A stretch of 64,000 nucleotides of DNA from Meghimatium bilineatum (GCA_034231615.1 CM067310.1:3702510-3766509); one strand, 5' to 3'. Counted from the stretch's first letter, positions 27,431-38,389 are shown. Numbers and translations: made by a program. The notes: generated by a model from the letters alone, not told the origin.

Positions 27431-28240
27431 CGTTTCCTGTAGGGCGTTCAAAATGTCTGCTCGATCCATCGCTCCACCAACAGCAATGTTTGTCTACATC
27501 TCGTGAAGACATTATGGATGATTTTTGGTAATATGAAGAGCAAGCGATCGATGGAGGAAGTGTAGGGGGTATCTGAGAACAGCTGAAAACTTAGTTCATT
27601 AATTAATGAAGTTTGCTTCTATATATTAACTTTCTCCGTTGTCAGCAGGGACAATCGGCAATATAATACGAGTTAGCTAAGTTAGCTAATTGGAAAACTG
27701 CCTTCTAGAATTTCTCATTAGTCTTTCCCTGACTTTCATTGCTGTTTTGTATCAACAACCAATGAAAATTATGGGAAAAGACAAATGAGTCTTTTGTGAA
27801 GGATGCTTTCCAATTATCCGACAGGTATTATGTGCCCAATGTTCACGTGTCAGCTGTGAAACATGATTTCACCATGCACATCCTATTGTAGGTGTCAATA
27901 GTGCAGTGTGCAAGTATATGCACTCTTAATCGACGAGCGACAGGTGCCACGCTAGACAATTTATCTATCTATCTATTGTTATTTCCACTTTCCCGCTACG
28001 CTAAGTGTTGTGGGTGTTAGCGTTGTTTGTCTTTGTACATTTGAGTCGCACTAGATATTATCAGCCCATATCTCTTGAAGTATAAATCGCTTTGTAGAAA
28101 TGCATATTAATCCATTAATTTAACGTGTGTTTTCACAATTGGAGACAGCTGGTATGTTACATAACTGGCTTTCTATCTTGTTTCCAAATCTCTATCCAGA
28201 TTTTTCATCCGCTGTAACGACGATTCTTATATATTTGAAA
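27431..28240. other. No gene recognised
   Basis: Unique-looking AT-rich DNA with a short TATC microsatellite near 27960. Confidence 0.35.
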
Positions 28241-28600
28241 CGGGCCCAGAGATGTCATGCACACCAGAGTGCACAGGCCGGCGCTACATAGCTGGTCGAG
28301 CATCAGGGTCAGCGAACCACAGCTGGCCAAGACCCTCAGTACACTTCCACGCAGTGGGCCTGGAAACAGGAGTGCAGCAATCCTGCTGTAGCCTGGCCAA
28401 GTACTAGGGATCGAAGATACGGGAATGCCAACCCGGCCCAAAAAAATGCTGGCTGAAGACGGATGTGTCAGGTCGAAAGGCGCAGATAACGCAGCTTGCT
28501 GTAAAACATGACACAACGCAGATCACCCTCATACGTCCTTCTCAGGACGGTCAGCGGAATGCTTTCAGAGGGTCCGCCGCAAGGCGTACGACGAAGAAGA
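28241..28600 (+). mobile_element. Composite SINE-like repeat with a SINE-B middle
   Basis: Bases 28450-28520 match the SINE-A/B shared block (GCTGAAGACGGATGTGTCAG GTCGAAAGGCGCAGAT). GC-richer flanks (GGCCGGCGCTACATAGCTGG) are not seen elsewhere. It ends CGACGAAGAAGAAGAAG. Confidence 0.5.
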
Positions 28601-28729
28601 AGAAGATATATTTGAAACTCGGAGACATGCTTTAGTTTTGTGTCATTGACAGATATATTTAACTGGATCTGGTGATGAGGATTGACTTGATAGTCTCTGT
28701 TTTATATTGTGTTTAGTTTGATGTTTGTA

Positions 28730-29754
28730 TTGTTCGCAGGCTGCATGGAGGTGATGTGTGTGAAGTTGTGATTTTTGTGTTCGCAGGTTGCATGGAGCAG
28801 ATGTGTGTGAAGTTGTGATTTTTGTGTTCGCAGGTTGCATGGAGGTGATGTGTGTGAAGTTGTGATTCATGTGGTCGCAGGTTGTATTAAGCAGGTGTGT
28901 GAAGTTGTGATTTATGTGGTCGCAGGCTGCATGGAGGTGATGTGTGTGAAGTTGTGATTTATGTGGTCGCAGGCTGCATGGAGGTGATGTGTGTGAAGTT
29001 GTGATTTATGTGTTCGCAGGCTGCATGGAGGTGATGTGTGTGAAGTTGTGATTCATGTGGTCGCAGGTTGTATTAAGCAGGTGTGTGAAGTTGTGATTTA
29101 TGTGGTCGCAGGCTGCATGGAGGTGATGTGTGTGAAGTTGTGATTTATGTGGTCGCAGGCTGCATGGAGGTGATGTGTGTGAAGTTGTGATTTATGTGTT
29201 CGCAGGCTGCATGGAGGTGATGTGTGTGAAGTTGTGATTCATGTGGTCGCAGGTTGTATTAAGCAGGTGTGTGAAGTTGTGATTTATGTGGTCGCAGGCT
29301 GCATGGAGGTGATGTGTGTGAAGTTGTGATTTATGTGGTCGCAGGCTGCATGGAGGTGATGTGTGTGAAGTTGTGATTTATGTGTTCGCAGGCTGCATGG
29401 AGGTGATGTGTGTGAAGTTGTGATTTATGTGGTCGCAGGCTGCATGGAGGTGATGTGTGTGAAGTTGTGATTTATGTGGTTGCAGTCTGCATGGAGGTGA
29501 TGTGTGTGAAGTTGTGATTTATGTGTTCGCAGGCTGCATGGAGGTGTGATTTATGTGGTCGCAGGCTGCATGGAGCAGATGTGTGTGAAGTTGTGATTTA
29601 TGTGGTCACAGGCTGCATGGAGCAGATGCGTGTGAAGTTGTGATTTATGTGGTCGCAGGCTGCATGGAGCAGATGTGTGTGAAGTTGTGATTTATGTGGT
29701 CGCAGGCTGCATGGAGGAGATGTGTGTGAAGTTGTGATTTATGTGGTCGCAGGC
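28730..29754. repeat. Minisatellite, 47-bp unit, about 22 copies with a 186-bp higher-order period
   Basis: Unit GGTCGCAGGCTGCATGGAGG TGATGTGTGTGAAGTTGTGA TTTATGT. A distinct variant GGTTGTATTAAGCAGGTGTG recurs near 28879, 29065 and 29251, so blocks of four units were copied as one. Confidence 0.94.
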
Positions 29755-30126
29755 AACATTGAATGACTTTTCCTCTTCTTCTTTACGGTCCAATGCCGTG
29801 TGATGTTGGTTATATCTTCCTATCCTTGTTTCATGTGCTGTCAATCATTTCTTCTTATAGTTAATGACGTGTGGCGTTGTTTATTGTGTCTTTTCAAAAC
29901 CTTCTATTTCGTGTGTAGTTAATCACTTCCAATACCGATGTTCTCCCATGCCACTACGCTAGATTATCAAGCATCTTCTCTCTTGACCTTCTAACACCCC
30001 TCTTGCTCTTCAACTTAACTGTTGTTACAATGTGTTCCATCTTTTTTCTTCTCATTATTTATCCCCAAAAATGTGAACTATCTCTTTCTGATGCAGGTAA
30101 GCAGATCTCTTTTTGAATTAACAAAT

Positions 30127-30280
30127 CCCGCCGAAGACGGATGTGTCGGGCCATTGGCGCAAATAAAACGGCGACACAACGCATTTCCATTTTCTGGACT
30201 ACATCCTGCTGGGAATCTAGCAGGACCATGATCCAGCTAGATCCAGTTGGAGTTTGAGAATGAACGCAGAAGAAGAAGAA
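30127..30280 (+). mobile_element. SINE-A, well-preserved copy with 12-bp target duplication
   Basis: From CCCGCCGAAGACGGATGTGT to CGCAGAAGAAGAAGAA. GAATTAACAAAT flanks both ends exactly (30115-30126, 30281-30292). The target lies in the NL6 element, and the A-rich 3' end is at the right, so the strand is plus. Confidence 0.92.
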
Positions 30281-30500
30281 GAATTAACAAATTTCTGATA
30301 TTTTCATTACGCTTTGTATCTGTCCATTGTGTTCTTAAAGATTTTTTTTCCAAAAAAACCCACATCTTTGTTGACTCAATAGAATTTATCCACTATTTTG
30401 TTGAGTTTCCCAGATACACTTCCATACATCAGAAATATTTCTATATAGCTTCTAAGAACTCTCTTTCTCACCTCAATTGACAAAGGTGTATTACATACGG

Positions 30501-30743
30501 ACGGGAGCCGCGTAGCGCAGTGGTTAGCGCACTGGCTTCGCATATGATTGGTCCTTGTTTTTAGATCGCAACGGCTCCCAGGTCGACCCAGCCTTAAATG
30601 GGTACCGGATTAATCTGGGAAAGACTGCGAGGGAGAGGAGATGACTACCGCCCTCATTTGCAGAGCCTCTGAAATATGAGATCGCTAACATCCCACACCC
30701 CTACGGTATTAATAAATGCTATGGGTTACTTTACTTTTTTTTT
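30501..30743 (+). mobile_element. SINE-C, tRNA-headed, with 11-12-bp target duplication
   Basis: The head GGGAGCCGCGTAGCGCAGTG GTTAGCGCACTGGCTTCGC has a consensus A box (TAGCGCAGTGG), and GGTCGACCC serves as B box. The body runs to AATAAATGCTATGGGTTACT followed by poly-T. ATTACATACGG flanks both ends (30490-30500, 30744-30754). 243 bp. Confidence 0.93.
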
Positions 30744-30989
30744 ATTACATACGGTGATCTTCATATTAGAATTGACTTTGCCTGGTCAATTCAACATTTG
30801 ACTTCTTGAATGAATCTTCCATCTGATGTTATTATTGCGCTCAAATATATGAATATGTTGACTTGCTTCAAACCGATTCCTTCTACTTTGATCTTGCATT
30901 CTCGAGGACATTTATTCCTTGTTTTTACTATTACTTCAGTTTTCTCAATATTCGATTTAAAAAATATATCCATTTTATAACGAAAGTAA

Positions 30990-31540
30990 ACTATGAACTA
31001 ACGAATATGTACCGAGTTATCCCCTTCAGACACTTGGCTAAATGTATTGACATAGGGTGGGCATCGCGTGAATCTATTTTCATTAAGACATTTACAGCTG
31101 GGGTGTGCTACATAAGTGGTCGAACCTGGTCGTAAAGTGAAAATGTCAAGTGGTAAGAGAGAAACATGTCATCTATCATGAGGAAAAAACCTATTGCTAC
31201 CAACATTTATGTCATGTACATTGTACGTATGTGCTTAGGTGTCACTAACATATTATTTTACATTGTGTTAAATGTACACCTGCGTGCAGTGTCCTTTTTT
31301 TTTTTTTTGGTAGAATCTTTAGTTATGGTTATCACATTTCACGAATGTCCGAGGTGATCCGACAAATATTCAAAAATGTGAGGTACTAAAAACATGTTCA
31401 GAAGCTGTTAACAAAAATATTAAGAGACTGTAAAAATAATGATACTGTAACCCTGAACGATGGGTGGGGGGAGACAAAGTTAGTTAGTACAAAGATCATT
31501 CTTACTGCAGATGGAATCATCGGTCCATAAGTGATAGGGT
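30990..31540. other. No gene recognised
   Basis: AT-rich with a T run near 31291-31306; short open frames only. Confidence 0.35.
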
Positions 31541-31997
31541 TTCCTTCTCAAGATAGCCCTCTCCGTGTAACTACCAGCTACACCTACTCTGTGTTGGTTT
31601 AGCAGTCTCCTCCTCAAAATATCCCTCTTCGTGTAGCGACTGGCTACACCTACTCTGTGTTGGTTTAGCAGTCTCCTCCTCAAAATATCCCTCTTCGTGT
31701 AGCGACTGGCTACACCTACTCTGTGTTAATTTAGCAGTCTCCTCCTCAAAATATCCCTCAGCGTATAGCGACTGGCTACACCTACTCTGTGTTAGTTTAG
31801 CAGTCTCCTCCTCAAGATATCCCTCAGCGTGTAGCGACTGGCTACACCTACTCTGTGTTAGTTTAGCAGTCTCCTCCTCAAGATATCCCTCAGCGTGTAG
31901 CGACTGGCTACACCTACTCTGTGTTAGTTTAGCAGTCTCCTCCTCAAGATATCCCTCAGCGTGTAGCGACTGGCTACACCTACTCTGTGTTGGTTTA
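31541..31997. repeat. Minisatellite, 66-bp unit, about 7 copies
   Basis: Unit TCCTCCTCAAGATATCCCTC AGCGTGTAGCGACTGGCTAC ACCTACTCTGTGTTAGTTTA GCAGTC. The left units are more diverged than the right ones. Confidence 0.95.
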
Positions 31998-32448
31998 TTC
32001 TTCTCTGGTTACCAGCACAACGCGCTTGTTTAGCCACGCCCCTCTAGACAATGTACTCCTCAGTATTATCAGAATTGCAGTTTCACAAGCATTTGTTACA
32101 TCAATCACTCGTCCTATCTCCCCAAGAGCATTTAGAACATCGCCTCTGTCCATTGCTTGTCCGGTACCCATAATCGCTATACCAACACGCCTGTCTGCGC
32201 GTTCATTTCCTCCGACACCGATATCCGGGCACAAATATGAAGCTGATTATTACCAGATTAGACCGTTTCACCGTCACCAACCACTGCCTGCGTGCCCATC
32301 AACTCTCAATATTTTTAGCATGCTCATTGAATCGATGAGAAGACATATGAAAATGCATGAGTGTAGGTTTGAGACTAACCACGCCATTGTCCTGTAAAAC
32401 ACAAATCGACGCATACTTTAAATGCTTTCTTCAAGATACATAAAAACA
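31998..32448. other. No gene recognised
   Basis: A 136-codon plus frame spans 31987-32397 but resembles no family and begins inside the minisatellite. Confidence 0.35.
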
Positions 32449-32724
32449 TCGTCGTGTGTTGCCAGGGCCCGAAAGGAGAGCAAAGAATAGCACCACTCTT
32501 TACCTTTCCATGCATATCGTAAAATGCCACTAAGGAGGTTGTGGAATGGAGTTGGCTGTCCCATCCTATATAGGGTCAGTGACCCAAAACCATGCTGAAG
32601 TCGGATGTGTCAGGCCGAAAGGCGCATATATCACAGTAATGCTGTAAACCATGACACAGCGCATTCCGTTCTCCGGATTACATCCTGCTAATCTACAGGA
32701 GTTTGAGAACGAACGCAGAAGAAC
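32449..32724 (+). mobile_element. SINE-B copy lacking the tRNA head
   Basis: GTGTTGCCAGGGCCCGAAAG GAG, TAAGGAGGTTGTGGAATGGA, GTCGGATGTGTCAGGCCGAA, CTACAGGAGTTTGAGAACGA and GCAGAAG. 5' truncated relative to 25931. Confidence 0.85.
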
Positions 32725-32879
32725 ATAAAAACATATAGACTAAGTTATAATAATAAAACCAACATGAGAAATATCTCATCCATTGGCCAGCTGGGACTGA
32801 CCGGAGCACAAGGTGAATGAATCTACTACACTGAAGATTACGTAGAAAGATCAAGAGATTTGCCAATGACTGGACAATG

Positions 32880-33190
32880 TTGGCCTGCCTATGTGACGGA
32901 CTGGTTGTTGTTCGTCCATCACAAGTGATGATGACCATTTGTTACATGCACTTTTGAAATTCAGCTAGAGTTATGCCCTTGACTATGAATTCGTAGATAA
33001 ACCATATTCTGGCAACATATGTCCTTGGACAGTTCAGGCATAAGATGGCAACTGTAGATGACTTTTGGTCTACTTGTGACTTTCTAGCTACTCTCCGCTG
33101 ATAAGCTGCTGCATTTCTCTTTTCATAAGATGTTGTGCCTTTTATTTTTTTACTATAAAACGCCATGTAGCTCTATTTTTGGCATCCAGT
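32880..33190 (-). mobile_element. NL3 retrotransposon 3' tail with zinc-finger remnant
   Basis: The minus strand reads AILCLNCPRTYVARIWFIYEF, a decayed C-x2-C...H-x3-H finger like the [18 protein letters not shown] at 57950. Past the stop is the family 3' end GTCATCATCACTTGTGATGG ACGAAC. Homologous to 38675-38925. Confidence 0.65.
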
Positions 33191-33644
33191 GTTCTTCCAT
33201 TTGAGTGAATTTTCGTGGATGTGAAAACGATTTGCATTGAGGATTTTTATTTAGTCGAGGAAGAGTTGAGCAAAGCATTGACCTTATTCTCTTGTCGGAT
33301 CTCATTTGAAACCAATGGCAAGACGACTGGAAATGAAGTTCAGTGGATGATCTTCCATATGAATCACCATGCTCGATGCGTTCCACGCCGCGATGTTGGA
33401 ATCCGCCTTCATACCCGGTGGACCGATAAATTAACATGCGTCATAAAAGTCATACAGAGAACGTCTCTGACGGCCTAGATACCAGGTTCAAACCTCACCA
33501 CAGACGAATGTTGTGCACTAGGTCCATTCAAAAAGTAATGGCAGCCTACTAAACGCATTTATCATTATATCCACAACATTATATTACAACGCATTTAGTG
33601 CCCATAACTGTGAATATAATATTTAATATGTTAATATATCGTGT

Positions 33645-33963
33645 ATAATTCCCCATATTTAATATGTAAATAGACTAAATAATTCCCCATATTTAATATG
33701 TAAATAGACTAAATAATTCCCCATATTTAATATGTAAATAGACTAAATAATTCCCCATATTTAATATGTAAATAGACTAAATAATTCCCCATATTTAATA
33801 TGTAAATAGACTAAATAATACCCATAATTAATATGTAAATAGACTAAATAATACCCCATATTAAATATGTAAATAGGCTGTATATAATTCACCATATTAA
33901 ATATATAAATAGACTATATAATTCACTGTATTTAATGTGTAAATATATTATATATAATTCACC
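33645..33963. repeat. Minisatellite, 34-bp AT-rich unit, about 9 copies
   Basis: Unit CCCCATATTTAATATGTAAA TAGACTAAATAATT; homogeneous at the left, decaying to the right. Confidence 0.94.
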
Positions 33964-34446
33964 ATCAACTATTGTCCTACAGTGAAGTAAATATAAAATC
34001 CTGATTAAACCAACTATTTACGTTAAAAGCAAGTAGGCCTGCGTGCAGTGTTGGGCAAAAACACCTGATCGACTTCCTAATAAAGATGGTCGTGTTACAG
34101 ACAAAATGTCTATTGGAGTGTTATTGGTTGCGTTGATGTAAATCAGTTTTTAAGTAAATGTGCGTGGTTGGTGGTCCTAAAAAAAGAGTGTCAAATCTAG
34201 CAGAAACATGGTGGTTTTATCACAATATCAGTCTGAATAGCTGTAGCAGCAGGTGCTGTTATATATGGAACTTGCACGAACTTACACTTATAGAATTTGG
34301 CAATGAATGTTTAATGCGTGCATATACTAAGTGTATTGTGCGTCACACTCCGTGTATTGACATAAATATGCGAAAGGTGCTATGGTTAGGCCGTGACCGT
34401 GTCTAATAAAGACATTTCAACAGAAGTAATTACGGTGTACTTATTC
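33964..34446. other. No gene recognised
   Basis: Includes an 82-codon frame (34158-34406) with no recognisable family. Confidence 0.35.
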
Positions 34447-34641
34447 GTCTTCTGCGTTCGTTCTCAAACTCCTGCAGATTAGCAGGATGTAGTCCGGAGA
34501 ACGGAATGCGTTGTGTCATGGTTTAAAGCATTGCTGCGATATCTGCGCATTTCGGCCTGGCACGTCCGACTTCAGCGTGGCTTTGGGTCACTGAACCTAT
34601 ATGGATGGGACATCCAATTCCATCCCACAACCTCTGTAACA
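34447..34641 (-). mobile_element. SINE-B copy, truncated
   Basis: Reverse strand from GTCTTCTGCGTTCGTTCTCA through CCTGCAGATTAGCAGGATG to CCATCCCACAACCTC. Confidence 0.85.
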
Positions 34642-34723
34642 CTTTTCCTTTACAACATAACCTTTTCAGCCATATTTGGCAGTGTAACTGTAACCTTGTA
34701 AGCCATATTTGGGTGTAACCTTA

Positions 34724-34955
34724 CTCCTTAACTGAGGAGGTATTCTTAACGATATGATCGTTAAGAAAGTCGAAAGTCACTGCCATTTTGTGGAGATCCT
34801 CCTCTTTTTAGCTTCCCAGGGAAATAATCCATCTATATGCTTATAATAAACCATCCAGATGAATAGTTTCCCTGGGAAACTAAGAAAAAGAGGATTTCAG
34901 CAAAATGGCATCATCCCCTCATCGTAATCTTAAGGATACCTCCACAGTTAAGGGA
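34724..34955. mobile_element. Fold-back MITE, about 100-bp inverted repeats
   Basis: The left arm CTCCTTAACTGAGGAGGTAT TCTTAA ... CTGCCATTTTG ... CTTCCCAGGGAAA pairs with the right arm, read inverted as TCCCTTAACTGTGGAGGTAT CCTTAA ... ATGCCATTTTG ... GTTTCCCAGGGAAAC. Flanked by TTA on both sides (34721-34723, 34956-34958). The 3-bp TTA target suggests PIF/Harbinger ancestry. 232 bp, no coding capacity. Confidence 0.75.
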
Positions 34956-35090
34956 TTAACACGATTGATATAGCATTGTAAGACATATTTGGCAGCGTAA
35001 ACCTTGCATGATTGATGTAAGATCTTTCATCATTTTCAGATTATTCATTAGCTGGCACTTTCAAAGTATTCTATAGTAGGATCTATGTAT

Positions 35091-36020
35091 GTGATAGCGT
35101 ATGTCAATCTGGTAGCGTATGTCAATGTGATGGCGTATGTCAATGTGATAGCGTATGTCAATGTGATAGCATATGTCAATGTGGTAGCGTATGTCAATGT
35201 GGTAGCGTATGTCAATGTGGTAGCGTATGTCAATGTGATAGCGTATGTCAATGTGATAGCGTATGTCAATGTGATAGCGTATGTCAATGTGATAGCGTAT
35301 GTCAATGTGGTAGCGTATGTCAATGTGATAGCGTATGTCAATGTGATAGCGTATGTCAATGTGATAGCGTATGTCAATGTGATAGCGTATGTCAATGTGA
35401 TAGCGTATGTCAATGTGATAGCGTATGTCAATGTGATAGCGTATGTCAATGTGATAGCGTATGTCAATGTGATAGCGTATGTCAATGTGATAGCGTATGT
35501 CAATGTGATAGCGTATGTCAATGTGATAGCGTATGTCAATGTGATAGCGTATGTCAATGTGATAGCGTATGTCAATGTGATAGCGTATGTCAATGTGATA
35601 GCGTATGTCAATGTGATAGCGTATGTCAATGTGATAGCGTATGTCAATGTGATAGCGTATGTCAATGTGATAGCGTATGTCAATGTGATAGCGTATGTCA
35701 ATGTGATAGCGTATGTCAATGTGATAGCGTATGTCAATGTGATAGCGTATGTCAATGTGATAGCGTATGTCAATGTGATAGCGTATGTCAATGTGATAGC
35801 GTATGTCAATGTGATAGCGTATGTCAATGTGATAGCGTATGTCAATGTGATAGCGTATGTCAATGTGATAGCGTATGTCAATGTGATAGCGTATGTCAAT
35901 GTGATAGCGTATGTCAATGTGATAGCGTATGTCAATGTGATAGCGTATGTCAATGTGATAGCGTATGTCAATGTGATAGCGTATGTCAATGTGATAGCGT
36001 ATGTCAATGTGATAGCGTAT
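35091..36020. repeat. Minisatellite, 18-bp unit, about 52 nearly identical copies
   Basis: Unit GATAGCGTATGTCAATGT. Apart from about ten left-end units (GGTAGC, GATGGC, GATAGCA variants) the copies are identical. A stop-free unit of 18 bp gives long frames on both strands (NVIAYV, LTYAIT, DIRYHI); none has a flanking coding context. Confidence 0.97.
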
Positions 36021-36317
36021 CTTGCAGATGATGAAAATTTGTGAAGTACATGTTTGTTTCTTGTAAGCGAACACAACAAGGACAGAAAGAGAGAGATTGA
36101 ATCATTAAAACTATTTATTACATGTACTTTCTCTATACATGGTTGGCAGAGTTATGACATGATTATTGCACTTGACAACAAGTATTCAGAGTTGTGTCAC
36201 TAGTCTAAAATGAATCACTTATAAAAAGACATTTATATGACATTTTGCCCTACGGGAAAACGCACAAGCAAATGACTGTATAAGTGACGATGACTCTTGT
36301 TCCATGACCAGAATAAA

Positions 36318-36503
36318 TGAATTTGGTTTGAAATGTGGTGTCGCTAGAACGGAGCGGTTTCGTGGGCAAGAAAGAATTATGGTCAGTCAACTGCGTACTG
36401 GGACCGTCAGTCAACGTGTAATGGCGGCTACACTCAAGGAGAGATCTGAACACCTATGGACTTGTCCGGAGTGTAATGACAATAATCCAACGACTAACTA
36501 ACT
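36318..36503 (+). repeat. Dispersed repeat D1, copy 2
   Basis: Close match to 1690-1875 with only a few substitutions, ending ACTAACTAACAA. Confidence 0.6.
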
Positions 36504-36555
36504 AACAAAAACAAACATGTGACATGCCCATTTTATTACATTAATAGTGTGTGTT

Positions 36556-37110
36556 TCCATTGTGTTTTGTGCGTGGCATCCTGATTATCTGTGCGTCTTT
36601 TGGCTGGATGCCTCCGTCTTCAGCACTCTGCTTACTTGGGCAGGACTATGGTCTTGCTCGAGTGGGACTGCCCGACCAGTCTTAGTTTCCAGCCCCTGAT
36701 GGCTGAACTAAGCCCCATCACCTCTGCACAGTGCTGGTCTCGATGGGGATGGGGACCAACACAAGATGACTATCACATTATGAACAAATCAGAACAAGTT
36801 ATAATTCTACGTCTCAAAACAGGACACAACCTTTGTATACATGTGACTCTGCAGTCACATGTATACAAAGTTCAAGATTGGCAACACGGCCATGTGTACA
36901 GTCAGCAAAGAGTGCCAAACATATACTTCAAGAGTGTTCTGAGCATGAAACACTGAGGCAGACATATTGGCCAGAGGAAAAAACACTGGAATCAAAGCTC
37001 TATGGGACACTGTATGAACTACAAAAGACAGTGAGTTTTATTAAGGAGACAGAATTACAGATATAGTACCTGTCCCTTTGCTACAAAATTCAATAGAATA
37101 AAGATATGGC
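36556..37110 (+). mobile_element. NL1 retrotransposon copy with the RNase H region deleted
   Basis: Bases 36556-36757 match the NL1 5' block (inverse of 1150-1345). The sequence then jumps to ACACAAGATGACTATCACAT TATGAAC, the part after RNase H, and ends with the same ETELQI tail. At 36836-36860 a TGTATACATGTGACTSYGCAGTC segment forms an inverted duplication of the tail. Confidence 0.75.
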
Positions 37111-37187
37111 AACATCTAATAAGCTTAAAATGATATAATATAATTATAATATGCATCACTTAAATATAGATTAGATGTCTAATCAAA

Positions 37188-37330
37188 TATATCACAGCAC
37201 ATCAGTATCAACAAATATATCACGGCACATCAGTATCAACAAATATATCAGGCACATCAGTATGAACAAATATATCACAGCACATCAGTATGAACAAATA
37301 TATCACAGCACATCAGTATGAACAAATATA
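37188..37330. repeat. Minisatellite, 28-bp unit, 5 copies
   Basis: Unit CAAATATATCACAGCACATC AGTATGAA. Confidence 0.92.
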
Positions 37331-38205
37331 TTACGATGACATTACAGGCATTATGATTATGAGCTTACTAAGACAAGAAGTAATGACCCCGCAGGTTAGT
37401 CCAATGATGCAACAATGAATGAAACAAGACAACAAAACCGGTGTCTATCTTTCCATGAGCACTATGATGATTTATTGAATCAGATCAGCTGTTTTTAAAT
37501 TATAAGTATGTTACTGTTAGTAACACTGTTGAGTGTTACTGTGTAAGTATAACTGTTCATTACCCAATTGTGTGTCTCACCTGCATGAGGTTCAAGTTAT
37601 GTTTGAAGGCAGGTTATCATCATCGCATACCGGACGATAACGATATATATAGGCATAATATAATGATAACAATATAGGTGACCAAATCCCTGCCTCAACA
37701 GATCTGACTATGCCTCTATAGACTAATGACAATGATTATAATTATTGATTAGTAGGCCTAGTAATTTTAAGTAGGTCTAATTTAGTCTAATTCTAATCTT
37801 TTAATTTTAATTGTTTCTGAAGCTCCAGTTTACGTAGTGTGGACTGAAAGTATGGCTATGCGATCATCATTTATCACAGTGTTATGAATTAAACATCAAA
37901 TCTCTGAGCTAATACTTTAATAACATAATCTTACCTTTGAGATCTAAGCCGGTATAGAATTTGCTTGATCAGGCTGTTACTAAAAACGTAAAGTACCTGG
38001 TGACAGTAGCAACGAAAGCTTGGTCATCGTCAGGAAGTGGAATGCTGTTACTCAACTCAACTTGTTAAAAATATTTTGATTGGCTTAGGTACAGGTCAGG
38101 AAGTGTAACCTCTAGCGCTATTGGTAGATTAGCCGGCGTGATCGTTTCGTAATTCAGTCATCACAGACACCGTTCTTATGTCTCCTATTTTCAAACGCAA
38201 ACCCC
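37331..38205. other. No gene recognised
   Basis: AT-rich sequence, no long frame, no repeat match inside the window. Confidence 0.35.
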
Positions 38206-38367
38206 GCCGAAGACGGATGTGTTGGGCCAATTGCGCAAATAAAACGGCAACACAACGCATTTCCATTCTCTGGACTGCATCCTGCTGGAAATCTAATAGG
38301 ACCATGGTCCTGCTTTAAGAGGAATTCAGCAGGAGTTTGAGAATGTACGCTGAAGAAGAAAAAAAAG
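38206..38367 (+). mobile_element. SINE-A copy
   Basis: CCGCCGAAGACGGATGTGTT GGGCC to GTACGCTGAAGAAGAAAAAA. GCAAAC occurs at both ends, a probable short target duplication. Confidence 0.85.
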
Positions 38368-38389
38368 CAAACATGTTAACATGAACACC

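Larger units (their letters stand above)
29765..30985 (-). mobile_element. NL6 non-LTR retrotransposon fragment split by SINE-A and SINE-C
   Basis: Minus-strand pieces in order: ECKIKVEGIGLKQVN and FIYLSAIITSDGRFI (30973-30790, fingers/thumb of a reverse transcriptase), RKRVLRSYIEIFLMYG (about 30480-30400), then the tail 30114-29765. SINE-C and SINE-A each interrupt it with target duplications, so the retroelement is the oldest of the three. Confidence 0.72.

Noticed and set aside
28205-28516. 103-codon minus-strand frame
   Set aside because: Runs through a SINE-derived block (SINE-A/B core at 28450-28520).
31987-32397. 136-codon plus-strand frame
   Set aside because: Starts within a minisatellite, has no recognisable motif and no splice signals that would extend it.
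35048-36079. Long frames on both strands (LTYAIT, NVIAYV, DIRYHI)
   Set aside because: Product of the 18-bp array; no coding context outside it.
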